From: Poronia punctata
Lineage: Eukaryota; Ascomycota; Sordariomycetes; Xylariales; Xylariaceae
DNA length: 64,000 bases
Assembly: GCA_022579005.1 (NCBI GenBank)
Contig: MU401557.1
Coordinates: forward strand, 62,001 to 126,000
Direction: 5' to 3'
Within the stretch, counting starts at the first letter, position 1, and each line of letters opens with the position of its first letter. Below are positions 1 through 11,540 of this stretch, piece after piece. The notes beneath the pieces are model-generated. The model searched no databases. It was given only the letters and a program-made list of their open reading frames with translations, and was not told the origin of the DNA. The translations under genes and the position numbers were made by a program.

Positions 1-474
1 ATCCCGCCTGCCTATTCATTAGACAGGAAACTCAGACACGTAGACAAGGCTTTAGCCTGGGCAAACATCCCCGTCAAACATTTCAGGTCGGCGATAAGAT
101 CTCGAATCCAGGTCCTCGATATCCTCGTCGCTCGTCACCTTGCTCTCAGGAGGACATATGCCAAGTTCACCCCGGAACAAGAGGCTATCTTGGAAGAGAT
201 GCAGTCGATAGCATTTAAACTGATTCCTGAAGGAGAGGCTGCCCAGGAAAAGTTGCGGTCACAGCTACTCGAGTCGGCTATAAACAACCGGGACATGTTT
301 AAGAGTTTTGAAGCTTGGAAAATCCCACGCTATTTCGGCAAGTTGATGTATTGGCTCGTTGCTGGCCGTGTCGCTCAGGTGGATCTATGTATTGCGGAGG
401 CGAACGCGCGGATTCCGCATATAGCCGCCATGCCAAAAGTACCTGTCGGGACAAAGAAGAGCAAAAACACATGA
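1..474 (+). CDS. 3' end of an unrecognised protein gene (partial)
   Basis: Frame 1 is open from the first base to a TGA at 472-474, giving 157 C-terminal residues, so the gene starts left of the window. The translated end is charged and probably helical (many Leu, Glu, Lys and Arg) and finishes in a Lys-rich tail (KKSKN). It shows no signal peptide, membrane segment or motif that I recognise. The first in-frame ATG (199) lies well inside the open frame and is unlikely to be the true start. An intron could also begin before the window edge. I cannot assign a function. Confidence is for a real coding end only: normal codon composition and an uninterrupted frame of 470 bases support it. Confidence 0.5.
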   Translation: MPPAYSLDRKLRHVDKALAWANIPVKHFRSAIRSRIQVLDILVARHLALRRTYAKFTPEQEAILEEMQSIAFKLIPEGEAAQEKLRSQLLESAINNRDMFKSFEAWKIPRYFGKLMYWLVAGRVAQVDLCIAEANARIPHIAAMPKVPVGTKKSKNT

Positions 475-515
475 TAACCTATCGCATCACGATGAACAAG
501 ACGATACAAAGAAGA

Positions 516-797
516 TTAAAGTGGATAATGCCGAGAGGCATTGTCTAGGTTCTGTACCTTATCTTCAGGGGAAGACCCCTCTTTGACCTTGACCTCGACC
601 TCAACACACGATTCCGAATCACATAGATTATTCTCCAACCACCGCCACGGGTCCCCTTGTGCGTTACAAAGGGCAATATTCCAAATATAGATATTGCGCG
701 GGCACTTGATCAAAGAACCCTCCGCACGGCATTGTTGGAAAACCTGGGGTATGCCGGCCTTTCCAACAAAGAGGCGCGTCTCAGCTTCGCATTCCAT
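516..797 (-). CDS. Hypothetical small or partial ORF, Cys/Trp-containing
   Basis: A 93-codon minus-strand frame starts at the ATG at 797. It has six cysteines and a Trp-rich patch (DPWRWLENN), a composition more protein-like than the neighbouring spurious frames. A TAG lies just upstream in frame. The sequence around it (GTAGCTAG) could also be a 3' splice site, so this may be an internal or last exon of a longer gene rather than a complete one. No signal peptide or known domain is visible. It would be convergent with the partial gene ending at 474. It could be a chance frame or a gene remnant near the repeat block. Confidence 0.27.
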   Translation of the reverse strand: MECEAETRLFVGKAGIPQVFQQCRAEGSLIKCPRNIYIWNIALCNAQGDPWRWLENNLCDSESCVEVEVKVKEGSSPEDKVQNLDNASRHYPL

Positions 798-1411
798 GTA
801 GTCGGGATCGCCTAGCTACCTAGGGTGTATGTACTATCACACAAGAGCACCAGGGCAGATGACCTCGGTCCCGGTTGATCGCGAGCAAACATGGCCTAGG
901 AACACCAATCTCTAGCACATTGGAGAAAATGTATGATTATGTGAGAAGAGGTCGCTTAGCTCGGGGGGGCATCAACAAGACCCAGTAATGGATATCAGAC
1001 AATGGGAAATCTATAATCTCAAAGGTTGGAAGCCGAATGTATGTTCAACCGTGTCTTCTTCATCCTTTGTTTTAGGAGGGGGGGGGGGCAAGATTCAGGA
1101 ACACAAGAGTAAACCCCACGGGGCCTGAACCTTGGAGACGCAGAAAACATCGACTGGGCAAAGAGTATTAAGCATTACCCCGTATTCACCACTCAGCTTA
1201 TCCATCCCAAGTCCATTATATGTCTCTAAATATCCATCTACTGTTCAATAATGATATCTCCCATATAGTCTGTTCTCGCAAACCAGCTACCGATCTCCTA
1301 ATAATAGCATCGTCCATAGCATCGTCCGAAAATACCAACGTACTGAAAGTTTGAAACATTTGGCTATTGGATGAGATTTGATGAGATATGCCTGTACCCG
1401 TCTTTGAAACC

Positions 1412-1438
1412 AAAAAAAAAAAAAAAAAAAAAAAAAAA
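1412..1438 (+). repeat. Poly(A) tract, 27 bases
   Basis: An uninterrupted run of 27 A residues follows GAAACC and is followed by GATTAC. It may be a simple mononucleotide repeat or the tail of an old retroposed insertion. No coding remnant or target duplication is evident around it. Confidence 0.9.
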
Positions 1439-2285
1439 GATTACTAGATTAGCTTGTACTACGTTTGACGGCGAGACGCTGTGTCTGAGACTCGAAAAGG
1501 AATTGTTCTGCCGTATACAGTCAGGCCATTGCTCGATCGGGCGTCATTCTGTTTCCATGACTGCCCCTTTACAGATAGGAGATGTCAGACATAAGGATAG
1601 CCCTCGCTTCGAAAATGTGATATGCCCCCCCTCCCTTAGCAGAACTCGATCCAGTCGCCTCGAAATGTCGACCGTTTGTTTGTGTGCTTCTTGTCTTGAA
1701 GCAGATATCCAAGCCTCAAGAGACCATCAAACTTCGAAACTGGATCAGCTATTACGAGTAGGTAGAGTCTAGACCACACATATGTAACAGCTTGCATCTG
1801 GTGGTACAGCTGGATCTTTTCGCCTATATAGACCCCGCCAAAGACCAATTGGGGGCGGGTATTTGGTAAAAGGTATAATCAGGATTCAGCCCCAAAATAT
1901 TTTGTAATGGAGTACGACGACGAGGGCAACCGAAATTGCGGGACGAGTTAAAGTCGATATTGGTAGCCGAGTGTATACCTGTAGATAGAGTCTTTCTTGT
2001 TTCATCTTTTTTTCTTTTTGTCATTCACCTTTCTTTTTTGGCCCCTTTAATACCCACCATGAGTAAGTAGACGTGCGTCCGTGCGTGTCAGATGAGGGTC
2101 CGGACGAGACAAGAAGACGAAATAGTGGCGGGGGGACTTTTGTCTCACTATCATATTATGACCAAATCTTGCGTACTCGTAGTGGCTCGTGAGTACTCGT
2201 ATACTGGTCAAAACGGGTCGTGATGAACTCACATGTTCGCAGCATGGTGCTGTGTTAGGTATGCTGAGCTCCGCTGGGCTGGGCT

Positions 2286-2320
2286 GCGCTATGCTATGCT
2301 ATGCTATGCTATGCTGTGCT
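2286..2320 (+). repeat. Pentanucleotide microsatellite (ATGCT)n
   Basis: Five perfect ATGCT units are flanked by degenerate units (GCGCT, GTGCT) in a short TGCT-rich stretch. Confidence 0.85.
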
Positions 2321-4092
2321 GCGTCGTGCCGTGTTCGGCCTAATATCGTGGCTGACAGCAGGAAAGAAGATTCGCTACCCGAATAAGGGGATCAAACATC
2401 ATGTGCGACTTGCTTAATTAAGATGCGCCTGATGAAACAGCGTTCCAAGCTGGGAAGACATGAACCTTCCACGTGCAAGTAATACTTCTATGCATATCAG
2501 CAATCTCATCGTCTCCCTTCTCTCTGGACTCGACCCACCAGATTGCTACCTCGGAAATTCGCGTTACAATTCGGTTGGAGCCATGTTACGACTGATCAAT
2601 TCCAATGACGTGAAACCGGGTCGCCGTCTTAATATTTTGCTGATTTTTCAATCGCCGAGTCGCCGGGTCGGCGAATTGTGGATATGTTGATATACAATCT
2701 CCTTGTCCATGCCATGGGGAAGATGAACTATTTTGGGCGTCGAGGCTACGTACGGATGGATGATTGCATATAAACTGAAAACGGAAACAAAGGATGAACA
2801 AAAAGAAGACAACATTCCAGGGCTGGGGAGTCGGTCGTCCTGCACTATATTGGCTAGGACATGCAGACAGCCGGACAATCTCAGTGAGGTTCGTTGATGC
2901 AAGATATTAGTACGTACGACTCGGACTAATGTGCTCAGCAATGTCCAAATCCTGCCAATCGAAGGAGACTCGTCTAAATAGGAATTTAGCTATTTCTATA
3001 GTTCCCTGGACTGGCACGATAAGGTTCCAACTAACCAAGGTAGATGCTTGGTATCTTGACTGCCGGCATGGACATGCGAATGCAGTAAAGTGTCTCGGCG
3101 CGTCGGGCACGAGCGACCACATTCCGAAGTCTATCCTGTTACTTTTACATCTTCGTCCCTTGGCTGATTAGGGCGGTCATAGTCAAAGAACATGGAGACA
3201 ATCATGGATTATGGCTCTGCTATCTATTATGAGCTTGCGACGGTTGGATGCGGCATGTTGCACTAAAGGCATATTGCAAGTAGAGAGAGGAGGTTGATGT
3301 ACGTACTCGTAGACGTACTCGTAATGACATGGACATGATACATCTTGAGAAAGGTTAACGATCAAGGTACATTGAATCCGGATGACATTGATAGTAGGCA
3401 GGGCAGGTACTGTACAGAAAAGTCGAACACGGACTCCCGAACATGCAAGTACATGATAGGTACTTACCTACTAGGTACTGAGCATGTGGTAGATGATTTT
3501 GAATGCATGACTTTATTCCAACATCATAGATATGCAAAGCCCCAACAGATGGACACACAAGTCGGCGGAATATTCTAATAGGTATTCCAGCACAGACGAT
3601 GCCTAATATCAGGCCGATTCTCTTTGTCTAGGCACTCGAGGTGATTTGGAGAGAGAGAAATTACAGGGTGGTCCCAAGTAAAGTGATGTCGCAACCATGT
3701 TCTGGGTCTTTCCTTACCAGATGGTCTAGCAAAACAGGGCAAATTCACGTTAGGCGGCTACTTTTAGTTGATTTGCTCCACACCCACATGAAAATACCCC
3801 TGGATTACCCCTGTCAAACCCGTTCCTGAAATTCTTAGCATAGGTCTTTCATTCCTCGATCGAGGGTGTGGATGTATTAGACTAACTAAACCTAGATTAG
3901 TCTATATGCTCTACGCCTCTCAAACCAACACTGTGAAATCGATCCAAGTGCCAACATTGAAAGAAATGTGTTGTACCTGAGGGAAAGGGAGAAAAGAAAC
4001 GTGCCAAGTACGGAAGTACCTTTTCTAGGGGTCTTGTATGTTCTTCGATTGCAGCCCTTACTTGTATTCTTCTAATGTTGTTTAATCAGAAA

Positions 4093-4170
4093 GCTTGCTT
4101 TCTTATAATTACAATTTTAAGACCTATAAAGCTTGCTTAGTTTTAAAATTAAGGTTGTAAGAAAGCAAGC
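4093..4170. repeat. Imperfect inverted repeat at the left edge of AT-rich block 1
   Basis: The arm at 4093-4120 (beginning GCTTGCTTTCTTATAA) is complementary to 4143-4170 with a few mismatches. The loop is 22 bases. A smaller hairpin with a related GCAAGCT/AGCTTGC arm sits at the right edge of the block. The two could be remains of the termini of an older DNA element, but this is unproven. Confidence 0.55.
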
Positions 4171-4718
4171 TTAATTTTAATTTTTATATATAAGTAAGTA
4201 CAAAGAAAAGGTTAATAAAATTTTTAAACTTTTAGCGTTGTTTTTATCCGGTTTTTTAATTAGTTAAAATAAACAGCACAAACTTTTTATTAGTTAAATA
4301 AAAAAGTAATAATAATAATAAATACTATTTAATTATACTATTATATAATTATTTTATAACTAAGCTTTTTAACTTTAATAGTAATTATTAAACTTTAAAT
4401 ATAAAATTTTTAAAGCTTATAGTAAGTATAAGCAAGCATATAGCTTGTAGCAAGCATATAGCTTATAGTAGGCAAAAAGCACGCTATAAGCAAAAAGCTT
4501 ATTATAAGCAAAAAGCCTGCAGCAAGTAAAAAAAGGTTTAAAAGGTCTTTTTTAATAAAAACAAAATTAAAGTTAAAGTATAAAAATTAAAAATAAATAA
4601 AAGCTAATAACTTTTTATTATATTTAACTTTTTTACTTATATATTTAAATTTAATTAGTATGCTAATTTATTTTAATAGCTATATTTTAAAATATTTTTT
4701 ATACTTTCTTTTACTTAT

Positions 4719-4888
4719 TAATATAGTACATCTAAACGATCTAGAAGATCTCCAGTCACATGACCTATAGTTATATAACTGCTAATTAGTGCCCTGAGCA
4801 TCTCTATAAAGTAGCTCTAGCTACTAACGGCTATCTTAGATCTTAAAATTAATTTATTTTATTTTAACTAACTAACTTGATGCTATTA
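4719..4888 (+). repeat. 5' LTR of the gypsy element
   Basis: A 170-base sequence matches 13966-14135 without gaps. I count about 19 differences, all C/T or G/A transitions. The original terminal CA now reads TA. Confidence 0.9.
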
Positions 4889-7800
4889 CTTTAGTAGCTA
4901 GCGACACTGTTTAATCAGCTGCACTATAACTATACACTATCAAACAGGGAATAGGATCCTTATAACGTATAAGACCTAAAATCAGGACAACCTAGACAAT
5001 ATAGTATAAAAATTGTTAAACTATTAAAAAACCTGTTAACTAAAGATTACAAACAATAAAAGGCTATACCTTAAGGCCTTACCTTTTTTCCTGTCTTTTT
5101 CCTTTATTACTTTTTACTTTACTGTTTATAACATAGATTATATGTTATATAAACAGACAAAAAGAACAAATTAAAAAAGGTAGAACCCTTAAATTAGAAA
5201 GGCGTTTAGTGTTATTAGGAAGGAATACCCCTAAAATCGACCTGTTAAAAGGTGTCCAATACTATACCTTTTACACCTCTTTATAAATAACACATAGATA
5301 ATCTAAACAATTTAACAATATATTGCAGTGCTTAAATTTTTAGAAAATAAAGAGAATTAAAACATTAACTAGGCTAAAACCAATTTAAAAATAAAATATT
5401 TTAAAAGCATTGCAAATAAATACCTTAACTTTTAACAACAATAGCCTACTTTATCTATACAATAGACCAGCTGGACACCAGCTTTATTACTATACCTTGT
5501 AAGCTAGCAAATAAACAAATAGACTTTTAAGTTAAAGGTAGACAGGCTATATAACTAGGCAGTGTAGTTATATACTAAAAACTGCAAAGATACTTTGTTA
5601 AACAAACAACATATACTTATTAAATAAGGGCCTTTTATATTTAACTTTAACTAAACCCTATTAAATAGCAGTTTGTTTATATTATTAGCACTAAATCTAG
5701 CTTAATAAACGTTAGCTTCTTGTTTAATAAACGTAATAATAACGTTTTTATTAGCAAGAAAATTAGCTAAACTACTAGCTAAACTATGCCTACTTTTTAT
5801 TAAGCTATTAAAAGCACTACTTATTAAACTACTTAAAATATAAGATCTAGTACTAAAAATACTAAATAAAAACAAAATAGCTATACTAAAAACTAACAAT
5901 ATTACTAAAATAATAGAAATAATAGCCTAAACACTATATTTACTTTAATAAAATTAAGCTAACTAACAAAACTAACTTAACTAAAAAGAAAAAAAATATA
6001 ATAACTTTTTTTATAGCTAAAAGATCTACTAAATAAGCTACTTTTATTTAAACATAAAAACGTTTTTTAAATAAGGTAATTATGTTACTATTAAGATAAA
6101 TATATACTAAAAAAACGTTTTACTGTTTAAAAACAGTGTTAAAAAACACTTTTAAAACCTAGCAAGAGCTAGAGTAATTTAACAAGATTTTTTATAATTG
6201 CTTTGCAGCAATATATAAGCTTAGTAGTTAAAAGAATGTTCTTTTAAACTACGTACTTTAATATTAGCAAATAACAACCTAGCGCTAATAATATTACGTT
6301 AACAATTTTAAATGCTTATAGCAAATGCTTTAATAGCCTTTTATAGTTAAGAAAATTACTATAACGCTAAAAAACTTAAAAATAATAAATTAATTTGTTT
6401 ATAAGCTGCTAAAATAATACAATATGCTAAAGTAGCTAAACTAACTACTTTTATTTAATAGCTAACGCAAATTTATAATATAGTATACCTACTACTTTAA
6501 TAGCTAATTGTTAAACTAAATATAAACATTATACTTAATACTTACTTTATATATTTAAAGGAAAAGGCGACAATATATAAACGTATAATTGTCTAGCTTA
6601 AAATGTTTATTAACTAAAGACTTTTTAGTGCTATATATATACTTACCTTTACTTATATTTATAATGCTAAAAAACAGCATAATAATAATTACTAAATAAA
6701 AGGCTATAATTAAGGTTATAATAAAGGATAAGGTACGTATTGTAAAAATAATCAAGCAACCGGCAAGATAAATAAGGAAGGACGTTCTAGCCTTAAAGAA
6801 TAAAATAATAAATACTAATAAGGATAAAATAACGAGTACTAAGGTTAACGCTTTTGCAAACGTGGTTATAAAAATTCTTGCAGTAATCATAAATATTAAT
6901 GCCAACGTTAAAATAAATAGGTTAAACAACCTATAAATAAACGTTGTCCTAATAACTAAGTTAACAAAGCATACGTTATATAAAATTAAAATAATAAAAA
7001 ATCTTAAAAAATAAAACTTATATAAAAAGGATATTTTCTTTTAAAAAAAGTGTTAGATAATAAAAACAAGAGCACTTATAATATTATAAAGGTAGACAAC
7101 AATTAAAACAATACTGCTTACTTATTTAACCTAGTAACTGTTAAACTTTTATTTTTAGCTTCTAAGTTTAAAAGGACGTGCAAAAAATGCTATAAACTGT
7201 TTTTATCTTATAACTAATATATAAAGCATGTTATAAAAAATTCCTGCAAGATATTAGAAACCCTATTAGAAACCCTATTAAAAACCCTATTAAAAACCCT
7301 ATTAGAAGTCCTATTATTTAACTACTAACAACTAATAGTATAGGACGTGCTAGATTTAGACATTTTCTTAAAACAATTAAAAAATGGTAAAGTTTTCTAT
7401 ATAACAAATACTAAAATATAACCTAAAGATAAAATACGTATAGACGCAGAACTAATATAGGTTTGCAAACAAAAAGCACTTTTAAAATATATATATATAA
7501 AGGTTATAGCAAGATTTTTTAACTAAAGAAATATGTTTACTATATATGCTAACTTAAAAGCATTTAATACTATAGTTAGCTAGCGTTTTTTAGATAAGAT
7601 AAAAGTACGCTATAAAACTTAAAAGGTCTTTATTTTTTTGTATTGTAAAAGTATAAAAGAATCTATTTAACTTAAACAAAAAGCTACGTTTTCTATTTTA
7701 TTGCAAACGGGATTTAATATAAAAGTTTATATAACAATTATAGTATAGCTTTACTAGGACCTTAAACTACGGTTGTTACTAAGTATACTATAGTTTAATA

Positions 7801-8240
7801 AACACGCAGTTATATTAAATATTTTACAATGTTAACTATATATTAAATTTGTAGCTAATATAACAATACTTATTAATATATATTATAAGTATACCCTTAT
7901 TAAACAAAAAGTTATTATTTAAATAAATATAATAGTCCTAGCACATACTATAGTACTAATTTTAGTATTATATACTGCACTTTTTTTTAGCTACTATTTA
8001 AGACAAAATAGATAATATACCTTTACTATAATAATATAAAGACTAATAAACGCTATATTAAATTATAAGTTACTATAATATGTTATATATATAAATAGTA
8101 TAAATAAACTTATTTGTTTTTATAAAAACCTACGCGTTAGTTTTATTAAAGACCTAAACATTAACAAAATAAACATAGTTTACTAAACAAGTTTATAAGC
8201 ATTTTTAGCTACTATTAAATATAAAATAAACAAAAAAAAG
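4889..8240 (+). pseudogene. Degenerate gag/protease region of the gypsy element
   Basis: This stretch lies between the 5' LTR and the reverse transcriptase, where gag and protease are expected. About 6690-6950 reads on the plus strand as a Lys/Asn/Ile-rich, probably helical segment suggestive of gag. A stretch near 7560-7800 could be the aspartic protease, but no DTG/DSG triad survives. The assignment is mainly positional. The longer minus-strand frames at 5702-5899 and 6555-6929 are side effects of base composition. Confidence 0.45.
7253..7312 (+). repeat. 12-bp tandem repeat, five units
   Basis: Five consecutive units of ATTAGAAACCCT occur; units 3 and 4 carry a G-to-A change and unit 5 is diverged. 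Twelve bases equal four codons, so the repeat does not change the reading frame. It lies in the gag/protease part of the retroelement. Confidence 0.9.
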
Positions 8241-8249
8241 TTTAATTTA

Positions 8250-10000
8250 AAAAACAACGTCTTATTGTTTTTTTAAACTAATATAAAGTATATTAAATAA
8301 GCATAGGCTGCCCTTTTAGCTAACAACTATAAAATACCCCTATAACTAATAAAAAAACAAAATATAAAAATAGGCCTAATAAAGGTAGAACATATTTTTT
8401 TTATTTTGTTAAAAAACGGCGTCTATATATTCTAAAAAAACCCTAAAATAGCTACAAAACTAAAAAGCATACTTAAAAGCTACAATATATAGTATAACAA
8501 AGGTATTATCTTTATGCTAGAAAATAAGAAGTTGTATATTAACCTTATTTAAAGATAGCAATACTAGCAAAAATAAACAAGGCTATATAAACTTAAAATT
8601 AAAAACTAAAAAATCTTAAACAATACGTTTAATAATCTTTATAAATAAAAAAAGCTTTATTAAATACAAGAGCTAAGTTTATTTAAATGTTTAGTATTTA
8701 TTATATAAAAAATTGTTAAAAGCAAGCGTAAAAAATAAGTAGTAATAAACCTCCGCTTTTTAAATAATATTACAATATTAAATATTTACTTAATGCTAGC
8801 CTAAAAAAATATTATATTTAATTTTAAAAGCAAAAAATATATAATAATACTAAATGCTACTTTATTTTTTTACTAGTTACTAGTATATGCTTATTATAAA
8901 AACAAAATAGTAGTTATATTACTAAGAAGATTAAAAGTTTTAAGCATTGCTTTTATAAGATTTAAAAATAGTTTAGCATATAAATAAAGATTTATAAACT
9001 AATAATTGCAAGATTATTACAAGTACTGCTGTGCTTATATAGACAATATTGTTATTTTTAGCAATATAGCAAAAAAACACTACAAATACTTAAAAGCTAT
9101 ACTTTAACTATTTTAAAACATTAAACTTATACTATTACTAACTAAATTATTTTGCAGCTATTTAATAATTAAATTATTAGGTTTATAAGTTAATAGCTTA
9201 AAAATAGCTATAACTAAGTATTGTATAAAAGCTTTATATAAAATTAAAATGCTATAAACCCTAGGAGACCTAGAAACTTATATTAAGATAACAACATAGC
9301 TAAGAAAATATATTCCGTGGTTTTAATAAAAAATTAAACCTTTATAAAAATAGAAAACAGAAATAATAGCAAAAGAACGTATAAAAAAAGAAATTTTAAA
9401 AAAGAATATTATAAATAAGAAAAAATAAACTTTTAAATAATTTTTTAACCTAATAGCTAAAAAAATTTAAAGCTTTTAAATTATATAAAACAACTTATAT
9501 AAATTAAACTATTTAATTTATTAAGACTATAATAAGCAGGTTTTCTTAAAAATTAATGCTTTAGCTAAAAAAGGCTACAAAGTTATAGTGTTTTACTTAA
9601 AAAAGCTATAGGAAGGAGGTTTTATATTAACAGACAATATATAGCCTATTATATATTTTAGCAAAGTGCTTACAAAAGCTAAAAGATAATACTATATAAT
9701 AAAACTGGAAGTATTATGCCTTATTTAGCTTTGTAAACAGCTTAGGCCTTAATTACAATCTTATAAACACTTTATTATCGTTTTAATTAATTATAAGGCT
9801 ATAAAAAGCATTGTTAACTAAAAAAACCTTATAACAACAAATATAATTAAAATAAATCCTTATTTAGTGCAAGCTTTAATATATATAAAACAATACAAAC
9901 TTAATGTTTATTATATACTAGGCAAGGTAAATTTAGTGCTTAACATACTATTACGCTTACTTATAACATTAAATAGAAATAATAATAAAAAAGCTAATAA
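8250..10000 (+). pseudogene. Degenerate reverse transcriptase-RNase H of the gypsy element
   Basis: Conceptual reading shows the RT palm order: a V(V/I)(D/N)LR-LNN-T motif near 8750, YIDN-IVIFSN at about 9036 (Asp to Asn from a RIP change of the catalytic YIDD), then LGD-LETY and IPWF motifs of the connection near 9260-9320. The RNase H C-terminus is recognisable as TKLEVLCL-type text near 9700 and YKLNVYYILGKVNLV near 9895, the usual LDVRYxPGKxNxVPDALSR signature. Stops at former Trp and Gln codons break the frame. The enzyme is not functional. Confidence 0.85.
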
Positions 10001-10249
10001 AAATACTAATATACTAAACGATATTATGTTTAAATATGTATACTTAATATATAATATTTAGCTAGCAGATTTTTTTTAAATAAAACTAATTAACGCATAT
10101 TAAAAAGACAAATAAACTGCTAAAATACTAAAAGCTATTAGTTTAAACACTAAACTAAAATTTAAATTTTAAAAAATACTAGATAGCCTTTTATATTATA
10201 CTTTATATAAGGCACTAAAATAACTAGTTATTTTTAAGGATTACGTATA

Positions 10250-11540
10250 AGACCTACTGCAAAAAGTATATAATAACGCTTATTATTTTAAGTTTTATTA
10301 AATAGCAAACATACTATAAGGATATTATATACGTAACCTTACAAAGCATATTTAATAATATTTAGCATACTATTTACAATGTCTTGTTAACAAAATAAAT
10401 AAAAGCAAGCTTTTTAAATTAATAAGATTAATAGCAACCTTTAATATTTTATATTATATAATTACTATAAACTTTATTATAAGAATGCTAATAATATTAT
10501 TATAAAAAACTTTCTAGCAAATACCTAGCTATAGCATATATAATTGTTTACTTACTATTACTTGCAAATTTAGCAAAAAAACAATCTTTATACTAAAAAA
10601 CATTAAATATATAGCTGCTAAATAAGGCCTAGTTATTATTAAAATATTAATGCTTTATAAATAGGAAATATTATTACGTATAATTTTAAATAAAGATTTA
10701 AAATTTATTTTATAACTTTAAAAGACCTTATTTGCTAAAATAACTACTAAGTTATTTAAATTTATAGCATATTATTTATAAACTAACAAATAGTTTAAAA
10801 GAAAAAACTAAGATATTAAAATTGCTATTTGCTATTATTATGCAACATTAGATATTTTATAGATTTTTATTATTATACTTCTTTAACATATACTAAATAA
10901 TGCTTATTAAGAAACTATTAGACGCTTTCTTAATAAAGTAGTACTAAGATTTAAGCTATAAAATCTAATTTTTGTTATAAACGTTTTATAAAACACAATT
11001 AATTATAAGCTTGCTAAATAACTATATTAAAAAAAAGCTTAGATTATAATAAACTTTGCTATAGCTAATATAAAAATTAAATATAATAAAACTAGATAAT
11101 ATTAAAAATATAATATAAAAGACAAGGTATACTTAAAACTATATAAAAAATATAATTTACTAGGCAAACTATACTGAAAATAGTTATAACAAAAAGTTAG
11201 ACCTTTTACAGTACTTAAAAAAGTTAGTAATCTAGCTTATAAACTAAATTTTTTTAAACACTAAAAAATCTACTAAGTAATATTAGTTGTATACTTATAT
11301 TTAGCGCTTAAAAAAACTAACCTATACTTTTAACATAAGCTAGAACTAGGGCAAGTATATGTAAACAAAGACAATAAACAATAAAAGTTATTTAAAATAA
11401 ACTAACTTTTTAAACAACGGATTTTAAAAGCTGGCTAAAAGACTATACTAAAATACCTAGTTAAATAAAAAGGGTATTTACTTATATATAATATATAGTA
11501 CTTAAAAAAGATCTTTATATAAAATGCCTTTAAGCTAATT
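10250..11540 (+). pseudogene. Degenerate integrase with C-terminal chromodomain
   Basis: A CL(V/x)NKINKSK zinc-binding remnant near 10376 is followed by an integrase core remnant (NFIIRM-type, from xDFIxGLP). Then come a GKxYLKLYK-like C-terminal integrase segment near 11120 and a chromodomain near 11395-11530 (KYLVK-stop-KGY, YN-stop-YL, with the stops at the aromatic Trp positions). Chromodomains at this place target chromoviruses to heterochromatin. RIP stops abolish function. Confidence 0.8.

Larger units (their letters stand above)
798..4060. other. Intergenic DNA, no supported gene
   Basis: Frames here are short, on both strands, and lack recognisable motifs. The stretch holds a G run near 1078-1088, a 27-base A run at 1412-1438, a pentanucleotide repeat near 2286-2320 and four copies of the octamer TACTCGTA (2174, 2194, 3304, 3316). 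Composition is still normal up to about 4.06 kb and then drops abruptly into the AT-rich block. Confidence 0.6.

Noticed and set aside
1371..1772. 133-codon frame with a Lys run
   Set aside because: The Lys run comes from the 27-base poly(A); the rest shows no protein-like pattern.
5702..5899. 65-codon minus-strand frame
   Set aside because: Same compositional effect inside the retroelement; no motif.
6555..6929. 124-codon hydrophobic minus-strand frame
   Set aside because: It lies antisense to the gag region of the retroelement. AT-rich DNA with AAT/TAA words yields Ile/Leu/Phe-rich frames on the complement by chance.
7253..7312. CRISPR-like spaced repeat
   Set aside because: The units are directly tandem without spacers and lie in a eukaryotic retroelement.
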